Source of the DNA: an uncultured Flavobacterium sp.
Lineage (GTDB): Bacteria; Bacteroidota; Bacteroidia; Flavobacteriales; Flavobacteriaceae
Direction of reading: 5' to 3'
NCBI RefSeq assembly: GCF_937967675.1
Contig: NZ_CALBSN010000044.1
Location: forward strand, 1 to 62,556
Length of the DNA: 62,556 nucleotides
This document shows, piece after piece, positions 1-7,344 of this stretch. Below the pieces are notes generated by a model. That model was not told where the DNA came from and did no database searches. It worked only from the letters and a program-made list of their open reading frames with translations. A program made the translations under genes and the position numbers. Within the stretch, counting starts at the first letter, position 1; each line of letters begins with the position of its first letter.

Positions 1-335
1 TGTGTAAAAATTCAGAAGAAGGCAATACCATCGGATTAGGAATTTTTGATGTCAACGTCGTAAAGTTTTCAAATCAAGTAAAAGTCCCACAAATGGGTTG
101 GAATACGATTTACAATTTGAAATCGCCATTATTCTCAGAAATTAAAGAAAACGAATTTATGTATTTGGTTCATAGTTTTTACGCGCCATTAGCTGAAAAC
201 ACAATTGCTACCACGAATTATGAGCATGAATACAGCACCGCTTTACAACGTGATAACTTCTTCGGAGTACAATTTCACCCTGAGAAAAGTGGAACCTTTG
301 GAGAACAAATTTTGAAAAACTTTTTAAACCTTTAA
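1..335 (+). CDS. hisH: Imidazole glycerol phosphate synthase, glutamine amidotransferase subunit (3' part)
   Basis: The reading frame is open from base 3 at the window edge and ends at 335, so only the C-terminal ~110 residues are present. HisH hydrolyses glutamine and passes ammonia to HisF to make imidazole glycerol phosphate and AICAR in histidine synthesis. Visible family motifs are VPQMGWN and, near the end, VQFHPEKSG, which carries the His and Glu of the class I amidotransferase triad; the nucleophilic Cys lies upstream of the window. hisA, hisF and hisIE follow on the same strand, the usual his order, which supports the call strongly. Confidence 0.93.
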   Translation, partial: CKNSEEGNTIGLGIFDVNVVKFSNQVKVPQMGWNTIYNLKSPLFSEIKENEFMYLVHSFYAPLAENTIATTNYEHEYSTALQRDNFFGVQFHPEKSGTFGEQILKNFLNL

Positions 336-346
336 TTCTTAAAATA

Positions 347-411
347 GGAACACAGATTTAAGAAATGAGAAAAATTTTAATAATTTCTTCAATTTTAACA
401 ATCTGCGTTCC
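347..411. repeat. Palindromic intergenic repeat, family A (copy in the his operon)
   Basis: The outer arms are GGAACACAGATT (347-358) and AATCTGCGTTCC (400-411), inverted with one mismatch. Inside them is a second pair, AAGAAAT and ATTTCTT. A near copy lies at 40127-40182, and partial copies lie at 40624-40845 and 42189-42246. It fills the hisH-hisA gap and should fold as RNA. No U-run follows, so it is probably not a simple terminator. Confidence 0.75.
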
Positions 412-426
412 AAAAAAAAATGTAAA

Positions 427-1149
427 ATGAGAATAATCCCAGCCATAGACATTATCGATGGAAAATGCGTCCGACTTTCCAAAGGCGATTACGACACAAA
501 GAAAATATACAACGAAAATCCGCTTGAAGTAGCCAAATCCTTTGAAGCGCATGGAATTCAGTATTTGCATTTGGTTGATTTAGATGGAGCCAAATCAAGC
601 CGAATTGTGAACTATAAAGTTTTGGAACAAATTGCTTTGAAAACGAGTTTAAAAATCGATTTTGGTGGTGGTATAAAATCTGATGTCGATTTGAAAATTG
701 CTTTTGAAAGTGGCGCCAATCAAATTACAGGTGGAAGTATAGCCATCAAACAACCAGAAGTTTTCAAAAATTGGATACAGCAATATGGAGCAGATAAAAT
801 TATTTTGGGCGCCGATGCTATGAAGGAAAAAGTAGCTATTTCAGGTTGGTTGGAAGAATCAAATGAAGAAGTAATTCCGTTTATTCAAAATTATCAGAAA
901 GAAGGAATTCAATACGTAATTTGCACTGATATTTCAAAAGACGGCATGCTCGAAGGTCCAAGTTTTGAATTATATAAAAGAATTTTGGAACAAACCAAAG
1001 ATGTAAAACTCATCGCTTCAGGAGGAATTTCTACATTCGATGAATTACCCAATTTAGCCGAATTAGGTTGCGAAGGCACAATCATCGGAAAAGCCATTTA
1101 CGAAGGTAGAATAACTTTAAAACAATTGGAGAACTACATTTTGTCTTAA
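427..1149 (+). CDS. hisA: Phosphoribosylformimino-5-aminoimidazole carboxamide ribotide isomerase
   Basis: HisA is the cytosolic beta/alpha-barrel enzyme that isomerises ProFAR to PRFAR, the fourth step of histidine synthesis. The 240-residue length is normal. The N-terminus MRIIPAIDIIDGKCVRLSKG holds the catalytic Asp on strand 1, and DISKDGMLEGP holds the second catalytic Asp in the other half barrel. FGGGIKS and ASGGIST are the two phosphate-binding loops expected from the internal duplication. It sits between hisH and hisF, separated from hisH by a palindromic repeat. The ATG is the only sensible start. Confidence 0.96.
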   Translation: MRIIPAIDIIDGKCVRLSKGDYDTKKIYNENPLEVAKSFEAHGIQYLHLVDLDGAKSSRIVNYKVLEQIALKTSLKIDFGGGIKSDVDLKIAFESGANQITGGSIAIKQPEVFKNWIQQYGADKIILGADAMKEKVAISGWLEESNEEVIPFIQNYQKEGIQYVICTDISKDGMLEGPSFELYKRILEQTKDVKLIASGGISTFDELPNLAELGCEGTIIGKAIYEGRITLKQLENYILS

Positions 1150-1176
1150 TTCTTAATACTCAAATCTTAATACTAT

Positions 1177-1932
1177 ATGCTCACAAAAAGAATCATTCCC
1201 TGCTTAGACATCAAAAACGGTCGAACCGTAAAAGGTGTCAACTTTTTGGATTTAAAAGATGCAGGTGATCCAGTGGAATTAGCCAAGAAATACGCTGAAA
1301 CTGGTGCTGATGAACTTGTTTTTCTTGATATTTCCGCAACAGAAGAACGTCGTGCTACTTTAATCGATTTGGTTCGAAAAGTGGCTACTGCAATTAATAT
1401 TCCGTTTACTGTTGGTGGTGGTATTTCTTCCGTTGCGGATGTAGATGTTTTGCTGCACAATGGCGCGGATAAAATTTCGATTAACTCATCAGCAGTTAAG
1501 AACCCAGATTTAATCAATGAAATTGCTGCAAAATATGGAAGTCAATGCGTTGTTGTAGCTATCGATGCGAAAAAAATTTATGGCGATTGGATAGTTCATT
1601 TAGTAGGTGGAAAAGTTCCAACCGAATTGAATTTATTTGATTGGGCAAAAGAAGTTGAGCAACGTGGTGCTGGAGAAATTTTATTTACCTCTATGAATAA
1701 CGACGGAACCAAAAACGGTTTTGCTAATGATGCTTTAGCCAAATTATCTGAAATCGTAAACATTCCCATCATCGCTTCTGGTGGTGCGGGAACTAGGGAA
1801 CATTTCGCAGAAACATTCATCAACGGAAAAGCCGATGCCGCATTAGCAGCTAGTGTTTTTCACTATCAAGAAATCGAAATCCCTGAATTGAAACAGTTTT
1901 TAAAAAATCAAAATATCTCGATAAGATTATAA
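1177..1932 (+). CDS. hisF: Imidazole glycerol phosphate synthase, cyclase subunit
   Basis: HisF is the barrel subunit that joins HisH-derived ammonia to PRFAR, giving imidazole glycerol phosphate and AICAR. It is 251 residues, the family length. MLTKRIIPCLDIKNGRTVKG carries the first catalytic Asp, and FTSMNNDGTKNGF carries the second. The phosphate loops are VGGGISS and ASGGAGT. It starts 27 nt after hisA, across a short linker containing CTTAATAC repeats, and is followed by a larger inverted repeat before hisIE. The operon context leaves little doubt. Confidence 0.97.
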   Translation: MLTKRIIPCLDIKNGRTVKGVNFLDLKDAGDPVELAKKYAETGADELVFLDISATEERRATLIDLVRKVATAINIPFTVGGGISSVADVDVLLHNGADKISINSSAVKNPDLINEIAAKYGSQCVVVAIDAKKIYGDWIVHLVGGKVPTELNLFDWAKEVEQRGAGEILFTSMNNDGTKNGFANDALAKLSEIVNIPIIASGGAGTREHFAETFINGKADAALAASVFHYQEIEIPELKQFLKNQNISIRL

Positions 1933-1944
1933 TAAGAATAAAGA

Positions 1945-2080
1945 TCAAACCACATAGAAACATAGAAAATCGTTTTTGAGAGTTAATTATAGCATTGCAT
2001 TAAAACATAGCTATGAAACCTCTGAAAAGTACAACGACTAACAATTTTAAATATAAAAGCTATGTTTCTATGTGGTCAAA
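1945..2080. repeat. Long inverted repeat, family B, between hisF and hisIE
   Basis: Arms ACCACATAGAAACATAG (1949-1965) and CTATGTTTCTATGTGGT (2060-2076) are a perfect 17-bp inverted pair enclosing ~95 bp. The interior holds further CATAG/CTATG half-motifs. A related element with diverged arms is at 3170-3310. It has no coding potential. It creates a spurious upstream ATG at 2013 in frame with hisIE. Confidence 0.75.
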
Positions 2081-2093
2081 AAAACAACTATAT

Positions 2094-2693
2094 ATGAAAG
2101 TAAACTTCAACAAAACCCCAAATAACCTAATCCCAGCCATCATTCAAGATAACGAAACTAAAAATGTTTTAATGTTAGGCTACATGAATCAAGAAGCTTT
2201 AGACCAAACATTAGCAACAAAAAAAGTAACTTTTTTCAGTCGAACTAAAAACCGATTGTGGACAAAAGGTGAGGAGAGTGGCAACTTCTTAGAACTAATT
2301 TCCATCAAAGAAGATTGCGATAACGATACACTTTTAGTAAAAGTAAAACCTGCTGGTGCAACTTGTCACACAGGTTTAGATACGTGTTGGCAAGAATCTA
2401 ATAATCAAGAATTTGGGTTTTTATCAAAATTAGAAAAAACCATTACAAAACGCAAAGAAAATGCAGACACTGAAAAGAGTTATGTGGCTTCTTTATTTGC
2501 AAAAGGAATTAATAAAATTGTTCAGAAAGTTGGAGAAGAAGCGGTTGAAGTAGTCATTGAAGCCAAAGACAATAACGACGATTTATTCTTATCTGAGAGT
2601 GCTGATTTATTATTTCACTATTTGATTTTATTGCAAGCGAAAGGTTTTCAATTAAACGATGTTGTGGAAGTTTTGAAAAATAGAGAAAAGTAA
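2094..2693 (+). CDS. hisI: Bifunctional phosphoribosyl-AMP cyclohydrolase / phosphoribosyl-ATP pyrophosphatase
   Basis: This HisIE fusion carries out steps two and three of histidine synthesis: PRATP hydrolysis to PRAMP, then ring opening to ProFAR. The N-terminal cyclohydrolase part (~1-110) shows LMLGYMNQEAL, the SRTKNRLWTKGEESGN motif and zinc-site residues in EDCDND and GATCHTGLDTCW. The C-terminal part (~115-199) is the helical pyrophosphohydrolase with VGEEAVEVVIEAK and the SESADLLFHY metal-binding stretch. I start at ATG 2094 (199 aa, normal). The in-frame ATG at 2013 lies in a repeat and would add 27 non-homologous residues. Confidence 0.95.
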   Translation: MKVNFNKTPNNLIPAIIQDNETKNVLMLGYMNQEALDQTLATKKVTFFSRTKNRLWTKGEESGNFLELISIKEDCDNDTLLVKVKPAGATCHTGLDTCWQESNNQEFGFLSKLEKTITKRKENADTEKSYVASLFAKGINKIVQKVGEEAVEVVIEAKDNNDDLFLSESADLLFHYLILLQAKGFQLNDVVEVLKNREK

Positions 2694-2770
2694 TACCATT
2701 ATTAATAAAAGAATTAATTGAAATTTATTTTTATAAATGTATTTCCTTACCTTTAAAATAAAAATTCAAG

Positions 2771-3160
2771 ATGCGATTTCACACCAGAAAGTGGGTAAAA
2801 CCCGAAGATTTAAATGCCAACGGAACCTTATTTGGTGGTAAAATGTTGGCATGGATTGACGAAGAAGCTGCTTTGTATTCGATTGTTCAATTAGAAAATT
2901 CACGTGTAGTAACCAAATACATGAGTGAAATAAATTTTATGAACTCGGCCAAACAAGGTGATATTGTTGAAATTGGAATTGATGTGGTTAAATTTGGAAA
3001 AACTTCTTTAGTTTTAAAAAGTGAAGTTCGAAATATGATGACTAGAGAAACCATTATCTCTATTGATAATATTACGATGGTAAACTTAGGCGAAGATGGA
3101 AAACCAAAACCACATGGTAAAACTCAAATAGAATTTATTGAAGACCGTTTGAAAAAATAA
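2771..3160 (+). CDS. Acyl-CoA thioesterase, YciA/ACOT-type hotdog fold
   Basis: A single hotdog domain of 129 residues. The segment NANGTLFGGKMLAWIDEEAA is the signature of the YciA/ACOT group, whose members hydrolyse acyl-CoA thioesters in the cytoplasm with Asp/Asn catalysis. VEIGIDVVKFGKTSL and ITMVNLGEDGKP match the remaining core strands. The chain length preferred cannot be read from sequence. It stands alone between the his operon and a repeat. A near-consensus -7 box (TACCTTTA) lies upstream, but I see no well-spaced TTG for the -33 element. Confidence 0.85.
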   Translation: MRFHTRKWVKPEDLNANGTLFGGKMLAWIDEEAALYSIVQLENSRVVTKYMSEINFMNSAKQGDIVEIGIDVVKFGKTSLVLKSEVRNMMTRETIISIDNITMVNLGEDGKPKPHGKTQIEFIEDRLKK

Positions 3161-3169
3161 TTGTTATTG

Positions 3170-3310
3170 AAACACATAGGCACATAGAAAATTAAAAATA
3201 TTGTACCTTAAAGTTAGTTTTAAGCATTTTATTTACACATAGAACTTTATTTTCTATGTCAAGTAACACGTCTAAAGACAAAACTATGAAAACTATATAT
3301 CTATGTGTTT
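3170..3310. repeat. Long inverted repeat, family B, second copy
   Basis: The left arm AAACACATAG (3170-3179) pairs perfectly with CTATGTGTTT (3301-3310), and the match continues imperfectly for about eight more bases. Extra CATAG and CTATG units lie inside. It occupies the gap between the thioesterase and DUF2461 genes. Its right arm provides an unlikely upstream ATG (3303) for the latter. Confidence 0.65.
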
Positions 3311-3323
3311 AAAAATTAAAAAT

Positions 3324-3992
3324 ATGCTACAAAAATCAACTTTAGAATTTCTAACAAAACTTAAAGAAAACAACGACCGCGATTGGTTTGCGGCAAATAA
3401 AAAAGCCTTTGAAACCGAACAAAAGTTAGCCAAATCGTTTTTTATATCGGTAGGTGAGCAGTTGGGCAAAATAGATAGTATCGAGCGCATTCAAGTTTTT
3501 AGAATTTATCGCGATGTGCGTTTTTCGAAGGATAAATCACCTTATAAAAATCATTTCAGTGTTGGGTTCACCCGAACAAAACCAATGCTTCGTGGCGGTT
3601 ACTATTTGCATATTGAGCCTGGAGGAAGTTTTGTAGGTGGCGGCTTTTGGGAACCTAATGCAGTTGATTTGCATCGCATTCGTAAAGAATTTGAAATGGA
3701 TGATGAAGAAATCAGAACGATTGTTGCTGATGAAAAGTTCAAAAAATTCTTTGGCGAACTAAAAGGCGAGGAGTTAAAAACTGCCCCAAAAGGTTTCGAT
3801 AAAACGCATCCTGCCATTGATTTAATTCGTAAAAAACAATATTTACTAACTCGTAGATTTTCGGACAAAGAGGTTTTGGCTCCTAATTTTCAAGAAGAAG
3901 TTTTAGCGACTTTTCAAGTTATGCGACCATTCTTCGATTATATGAGCGAAGTATTGAGCACGGATTTGAATGGAGAATCTTTATATAATTAG
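3324..3992 (+). CDS. DUF2461 domain-containing protein (TIGR02453 family)
   Basis: A 222-residue protein of the widespread DUF2461 family, function unknown. Recognisable stretches are LKENNDRDWFAANKKAFE near the N-terminus, FRIYRDVRFSKDKSPYKNHF, and the following GGYYLHIEPGGSFVGGGFW. No signal peptide or membrane segment, so cytosolic. The start is set at ATG 3324, because the seven residues gained from the upstream ATG at 3303 come from the family B repeat. It has no obvious operon partner. Confidence 0.85.
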   Translation: MLQKSTLEFLTKLKENNDRDWFAANKKAFETEQKLAKSFFISVGEQLGKIDSIERIQVFRIYRDVRFSKDKSPYKNHFSVGFTRTKPMLRGGYYLHIEPGGSFVGGGFWEPNAVDLHRIRKEFEMDDEEIRTIVADEKFKKFFGELKGEELKTAPKGFDKTHPAIDLIRKKQYLLTRRFSDKEVLAPNFQEEVLATFQVMRPFFDYMSEVLSTDLNGESLYN

Positions 3993-4066
3993 CCAATTTT
4001 TGAATGTGCCGATGTTTCAATTATTTTCTTTCCATTGGCACATTGACTAATTGTCTCATTGCCAAA
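3990..4066. repeat. Inverted repeat, family C, between convergent genes
   Basis: AATGTGCCGATG (4003-4014) and CATTGGCACATT (4033-4044) form an inverted pair with one mismatch. Shorter GCCAATT/AATTG pieces lie outside them. It sits between the converging DUF2461 and 4067-4453 genes and could fold in either transcript, but there is no clear U-tract. Confidence 0.5.
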
Positions 4067-4453
4067 TTAAATTATCTGAATTTGACTTTTTAAACGTTCA
4101 ATCAATAAATTCATCATACGTTTGTTTAAATTGGATGAATTTTGGGTGTATTCTTTGTATTCGGAAACAGTAAACATTCCGAAAACTATTCCTTTTAATG
4201 AATTTCGAAATTTGATATCGCGTTGGATGGCGTTTTCAATATAATTTTCTTTTTTCTCTGGAGAAAGTGTAAAATATACGCCTTTTTGTTTCATGGCGTA
4301 ATTTCTAAAAACTTCAATAAACAATTCATTTTGGAATTTCAAAATAGGTCGCAATGTCTGATTTTGAAACTTTTCTTCAGAACTCGATTGTTCAGTAATA
4401 ATACCTATACTACCACCTCTAATTTCTAAAAGTGATTCGTCTTTCGTTTTCAT
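4067..4453 (-). CDS. Conserved Bacteroidota protein of unknown function
   Basis: A 128-residue soluble protein with no signal peptide. Similar flavobacterial proteins are sometimes labelled glyoxalase, but no metal-binding glyoxalase motif is visible, so I do not use that name. It has a charged N-terminal part (LLEIRGGSIGIITEQSSSEE) and a helical, Arg/Lys-rich C-terminus (NKRMMNLLIERLKSQIQ). It lies downstream of the mscS operon on the same strand with a 78-nt gap and may be its own unit. Function not inferred. Confidence 0.7.
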   Translation of the reverse strand: MKTKDESLLEIRGGSIGIITEQSSSEEKFQNQTLRPILKFQNELFIEVFRNYAMKQKGVYFTLSPEKKENYIENAIQRDIKFRNSLKGIVFGMFTVSEYKEYTQNSSNLNKRMMNLLIERLKSQIQII

Positions 4454-4531
4454 GATAAAGTGAATTTGTTTGAATTAAAGTTAAAAAAAATAACCTCCAA
4501 TTTCTTGAAGGATACTTTAAGTTATTAAGAA

Positions 4532-5785
4532 TCAGTTGTTAATTATACTTTGTTTACTTGGTGAACTGATAAATTCAAATACTTCTAAATCAAAATAAGG
4601 CATAGAAGCAATAATATGATCAAAAATATCGGCCATGATATGTTCGTAGTTTAACCAAGTTTTATCTTTTGAAAAGCAATAAATTTCTAATGGAATTCCT
4701 TTTTCTGTGGGTTGTAAATGACGTACCATTAAACTCATGTCTTTGTTAATTCCAGGATGTGATAAAATATACTGATTAATATATTTTCGAAACAAACCTA
4801 AATTGGTTAAATTTCTTCCATTTACAATAACACTTTTATCAATTCCATTATTCGAGTTGTATTTGTCGATATCCGCTTGACGATGTTCGATGTAGGAAGT
4901 TAAATGTTGAATTTTTTTGAATTTTTCTAATTCTTCAGATTGAATGAATCGCACAGAATTCGCTTTAATCAAAATGTGACGTTTAATTCTTCTTCCATCA
5001 GAATCCAACATTCCACGCCAGTTTTTGAAACTATCCGATATTAAACTGTACGTTGGAATCGTAGTGGTAGTATTGTCAAAATTTCGAACTTTTACAGTTG
5101 CCAAATTAATTTCAACAACATCTCCATCAGCTCCAAATTTTTCCATAGTAATCCAGTCGCCAATATGCACCATGTCATTTACTGAAACGGAAATACTCGC
5201 TACAAATCCTAAAATGGTATCTCTAAAAATTAAGATAATAATTGCAGAAATAGAACCAAAAGTGGTTAATAATGTAGTTTTACTTACGTCGAAAAGAATT
5301 AATACAAAAGAAATAATTCCAAACAACCACAAAAACAACATGATTACTTGAATGTAACTATCAATCGGCTTGTCACTAAAACGAGGCTTTTGTTTTAAGT
5401 AATCACGAAGTGAATTAAAAATACTTCTAGTAATCCATAGCGATAGGATAATGATGTAAATTTTAACTCCTTTTTCAAAAATGTATTCCCAATAGGTAAA
5501 ATTGTTCAAAATTACAGGAACAGTTTTATATATAAACAATAAGGGAACAAGATGGGCTAAATATTTAGCTGTTTTGTTTGCAACTAAAAAATCATCAAAA
5601 GAAGATTTTGTTTTTGCTGCAACAATTGCCAAGAAAATAATAAAGAGCTTTTTGAAAAGATAGTCTAAAATATAAGCAACAACTATTAGAACAACAATAT
5701 TGATGGCTAAATTCAAATAAGAAGAAATCGCATCGCTAAAATCGAAACTTTTAAAAATATCGTATGCCCAGTTAAAGATTTTCAT
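4532..5785 (-). CDS. Mechanosensitive channel of the MscS family (YbdG-like)
   Basis: A 417-residue inner-membrane protein that should gate in response to membrane tension. About five hydrophobic helices occupy residues ~20-200. The pore-lining helix and beta domain follow: FGSISAIIILIFRDTILGFV, then GDWITMEKFGADGDVVEINL with NTTTTIPTYSLISDSFKNW. Length and the long C-terminal cytoplasmic part fit the YbdG type rather than short MscS. It is the last gene of a leftward operon: its ATG shares one base with the stop of the DUF3817 gene (TAATG). Confidence 0.87.
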   Translation of the reverse strand: MKIFNWAYDIFKSFDFSDAISSYLNLAINIVVLIVVAYILDYLFKKLFIIFLAIVAAKTKSSFDDFLVANKTAKYLAHLVPLLFIYKTVPVILNNFTYWEYIFEKGVKIYIIILSLWITRSIFNSLRDYLKQKPRFSDKPIDSYIQVIMLFLWLFGIISFVLILFDVSKTTLLTTFGSISAIIILIFRDTILGFVASISVSVNDMVHIGDWITMEKFGADGDVVEINLATVKVRNFDNTTTTIPTYSLISDSFKNWRGMLDSDGRRIKRHILIKANSVRFIQSEELEKFKKIQHLTSYIEHRQADIDKYNSNNGIDKSVIVNGRNLTNLGLFRKYINQYILSHPGINKDMSLMVRHLQPTEKGIPLEIYCFSKDKTWLNYEHIMADIFDHIIASMPYFDLEVFEFISSPSKQSIINN

Positions 5786-6063
5786 TAGGTAGTTTGAAGG
5801 TATTTTTTTTCAATATAAAAGGTTCCAAAAGGAAAAATAGATGCCAAACAAATAATTACAAATGTTTTAGTGGCCCATTTTTGTTCCTTCTTTAGCAGAA
5901 TTGCAAAAGCAATATACAACATAAAAAGTATCCCATGAGCCATTCCAATATTTTTCACATATATAGGATCGTTAGCCATGTATTTCATTGGCATAGCAAA
6001 AAAATACAACGCTAGAGTTGAAATTCCTTCTAACAAAGCAATAGAGCGAAAAGATTTTATCAT
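5785..6063 (-). CDS. DUF3817 small membrane protein
   Basis: A 92-residue protein with about three transmembrane helices. The FRSIALLEGISTLALYFFAMPMKY-type start and the NIGMAHGILFMLYIAFA segment are typical of DUF3817, whose function is unknown. It overlaps the VTT-domain gene upstream by four bases (ATGA) and mscS downstream by one base, so the three are almost certainly co-translated. The context suggests an envelope or membrane-stress role, but nothing more specific can be read. Confidence 0.85.
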   Translation of the reverse strand: MIKSFRSIALLEGISTLALYFFAMPMKYMANDPIYVKNIGMAHGILFMLYIAFAILLKKEQKWATKTFVIICLASIFPFGTFYIEKKYLQTT

Positions 6064-6668
6064 GATAAAGCAGAATAAATTACAAATCCGTAAATAGCAA
6101 AACGAAAGAAACGAAGTAAACCAAACATAAAGAAATGTCTTCTAGAATAGTTAATCATTCCTGCTGCTAGGCAAGCTATTGCAAAAGGCAAAGGCAATAA
6201 AGCTCCAACAGCAATTAAAAAGCCTCCCCATTTTTGCATGTTAATAATATGCTTAGACATTTTACCATACAAACGCTTATTAACTGAAGGAATAGCTACA
6301 ATCGCCATTCCCATAAAATAAGCAATTACACCACCTAAATAAGATAAAAAGGCTAAAATAGTCAAGTAGAGTAGAGGATTTTCTGTATTTTTCGTCCAAG
6401 CAATAAAAATATCGGGTGGAATTAATCCTAAAACACTTTCTGAAGCAAGAAAAATTCCAAAAATAAACAAATCACTAAAATTTTGGGTGATGTAAATTAA
6501 AGCTTCATTAAGATTAATAACCTTATAATTAACATAAAAAAGAAGGGCTACAACAATAGCTGTAGGCAAAATAGCACCTTTGATACCTTGCCAAATAAAG
6601 GAATAAAATCCTGTATATTTATAATATTGATGAAGTAATTTAACTTTTGATTTTTTAGTTCTAGACAT
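6060..6668 (-). CDS. VTT-domain (DedA/SNARE-associated) membrane protein
   Basis: A 202-residue polytopic membrane protein. The core FLASESVLGLIPPDIFIAWTK and FLSYLGGVIAYFMG, followed by GALLPLPFAIACLAAGMI, fit the VTT/DedA superfamily, whose members include lipid scramblases and flippases. The short basic N-terminus precedes the first helix at ~30. It heads the operon with DUF3817 and mscS. DedA proper carries other acidic/arginine motifs, so I assign only the superfamily. Confidence 0.8.
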   Translation of the reverse strand: MSRTKKSKVKLLHQYYKYTGFYSFIWQGIKGAILPTAIVVALLFYVNYKVINLNEALIYITQNFSDLFIFGIFLASESVLGLIPPDIFIAWTKNTENPLLYLTILAFLSYLGGVIAYFMGMAIVAIPSVNKRLYGKMSKHIINMQKWGGFLIAVGALLPLPFAIACLAAGMINYSRRHFFMFGLLRFFRFAIYGFVIYSALS

Positions 6669-6724
6669 TGGCTTTAAATTTTAAACAAAATTAGTTAGTT
6701 TGAAGAGATAATAAAGTTAAGAAA

Positions 6725-6758
6725 AACAAAAAAATCGGTAAATTTACTTACCGATTTT
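6725..6758 (-). terminator. Rho-independent terminator of the 6784-7152 gene
   Basis: AAAATCGGTAA (6731-6741) and TTACCGATTTT (6748-6758) form an 11-bp stem with a 6-nt loop. Read leftward, a T-rich run follows (positions 6730 down to 6722), as expected for an intrinsic terminator of the minus-strand gene above it. Confidence 0.8.
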
Positions 6759-6783
6759 ATATTATGTAAAATAGAATTATAAA

Positions 6784-7152
6784 TTAATAAGCTAAAAATG
6801 CTTTATTATATTCTTTTAAATCTAATATATTGTTTTTCTTATCCAAATCAGTTAATAGTGAAAGGAAATAATTGAAGCTTTCTACATTATTTTCAACCGA
6901 AATGTTTGTTTCAACTTGAGCGTCTTTGCTATCAACAGGTTCATCATCAGGAATTCCAATAAAAAATCCATTATTATTTTCTAAATGCTGATATGCCAAT
7001 CGTAAAGCTTTAGTTACAAATGGATTATTTAAATCTAAAGTTATTTCTCTAAGTTTTTTTAAATCGGTTACAATTTCTAAAACTTCAAAATTATCTTTGA
7101 ATAATTCTTTTTGAATCTTTTCGATTAATTTAAGGGCTTGTTTGTTTTCCAT
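6784..7152 (-). CDS. Uncharacterised acidic protein
   Basis: A 122-residue soluble protein starting at MENKQALKLIEKIQKELF (ATG 7152). A longer reading from 7203 adds 17 residues with no support. It is predicted largely helical. The middle is acidic (IGIPDDEPVDSKDAQ) and looks like a flexible linker between two helical parts. No family recognised. It is divergently placed from the 7345 gene and has its own terminator, so it is a single-gene unit. Confidence 0.65.
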   Translation of the reverse strand: MENKQALKLIEKIQKELFKDNFEVLEIVTDLKKLREITLDLNNPFVTKALRLAYQHLENNNGFFIGIPDDEPVDSKDAQVETNISVENNVESFNYFLSLLTDLDKKNNILDLKEYNKAFLAY

Positions 7153-7344
7153 AACTATGTAATAAGGGACTGCAAACTTAATCTTTCTTATGCTTTTACA
7201 CAAACGTTTTGTAGAGTATTTTTAACCTTTTTTATTATTATCAAATTGAATTATAATATACATTATGTAAAATAGAAAATTTAAAACATTTACTTTAATA
7301 AGCCATGCAAACTTTGTATCTTCGTTTATAATAATTGAACCAAT

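Noticed and set aside
2013..2093. Upstream ATG extension of hisIE
   Set aside because: The added 27 residues come from the family B repeat and do not resemble HisI; the ATG at 2094 gives the family length.
3303..3323. N-terminal extension of DUF2461 protein
   Set aside because: The seven extra codons lie in the right arm of a repeat; ATG 3324 is the natural start.
4067..4453. Glyoxalase
   Set aside because: The common label has no support here: no metal-binding His/Glu pattern or betaalphabetabetabeta repeat is visible.
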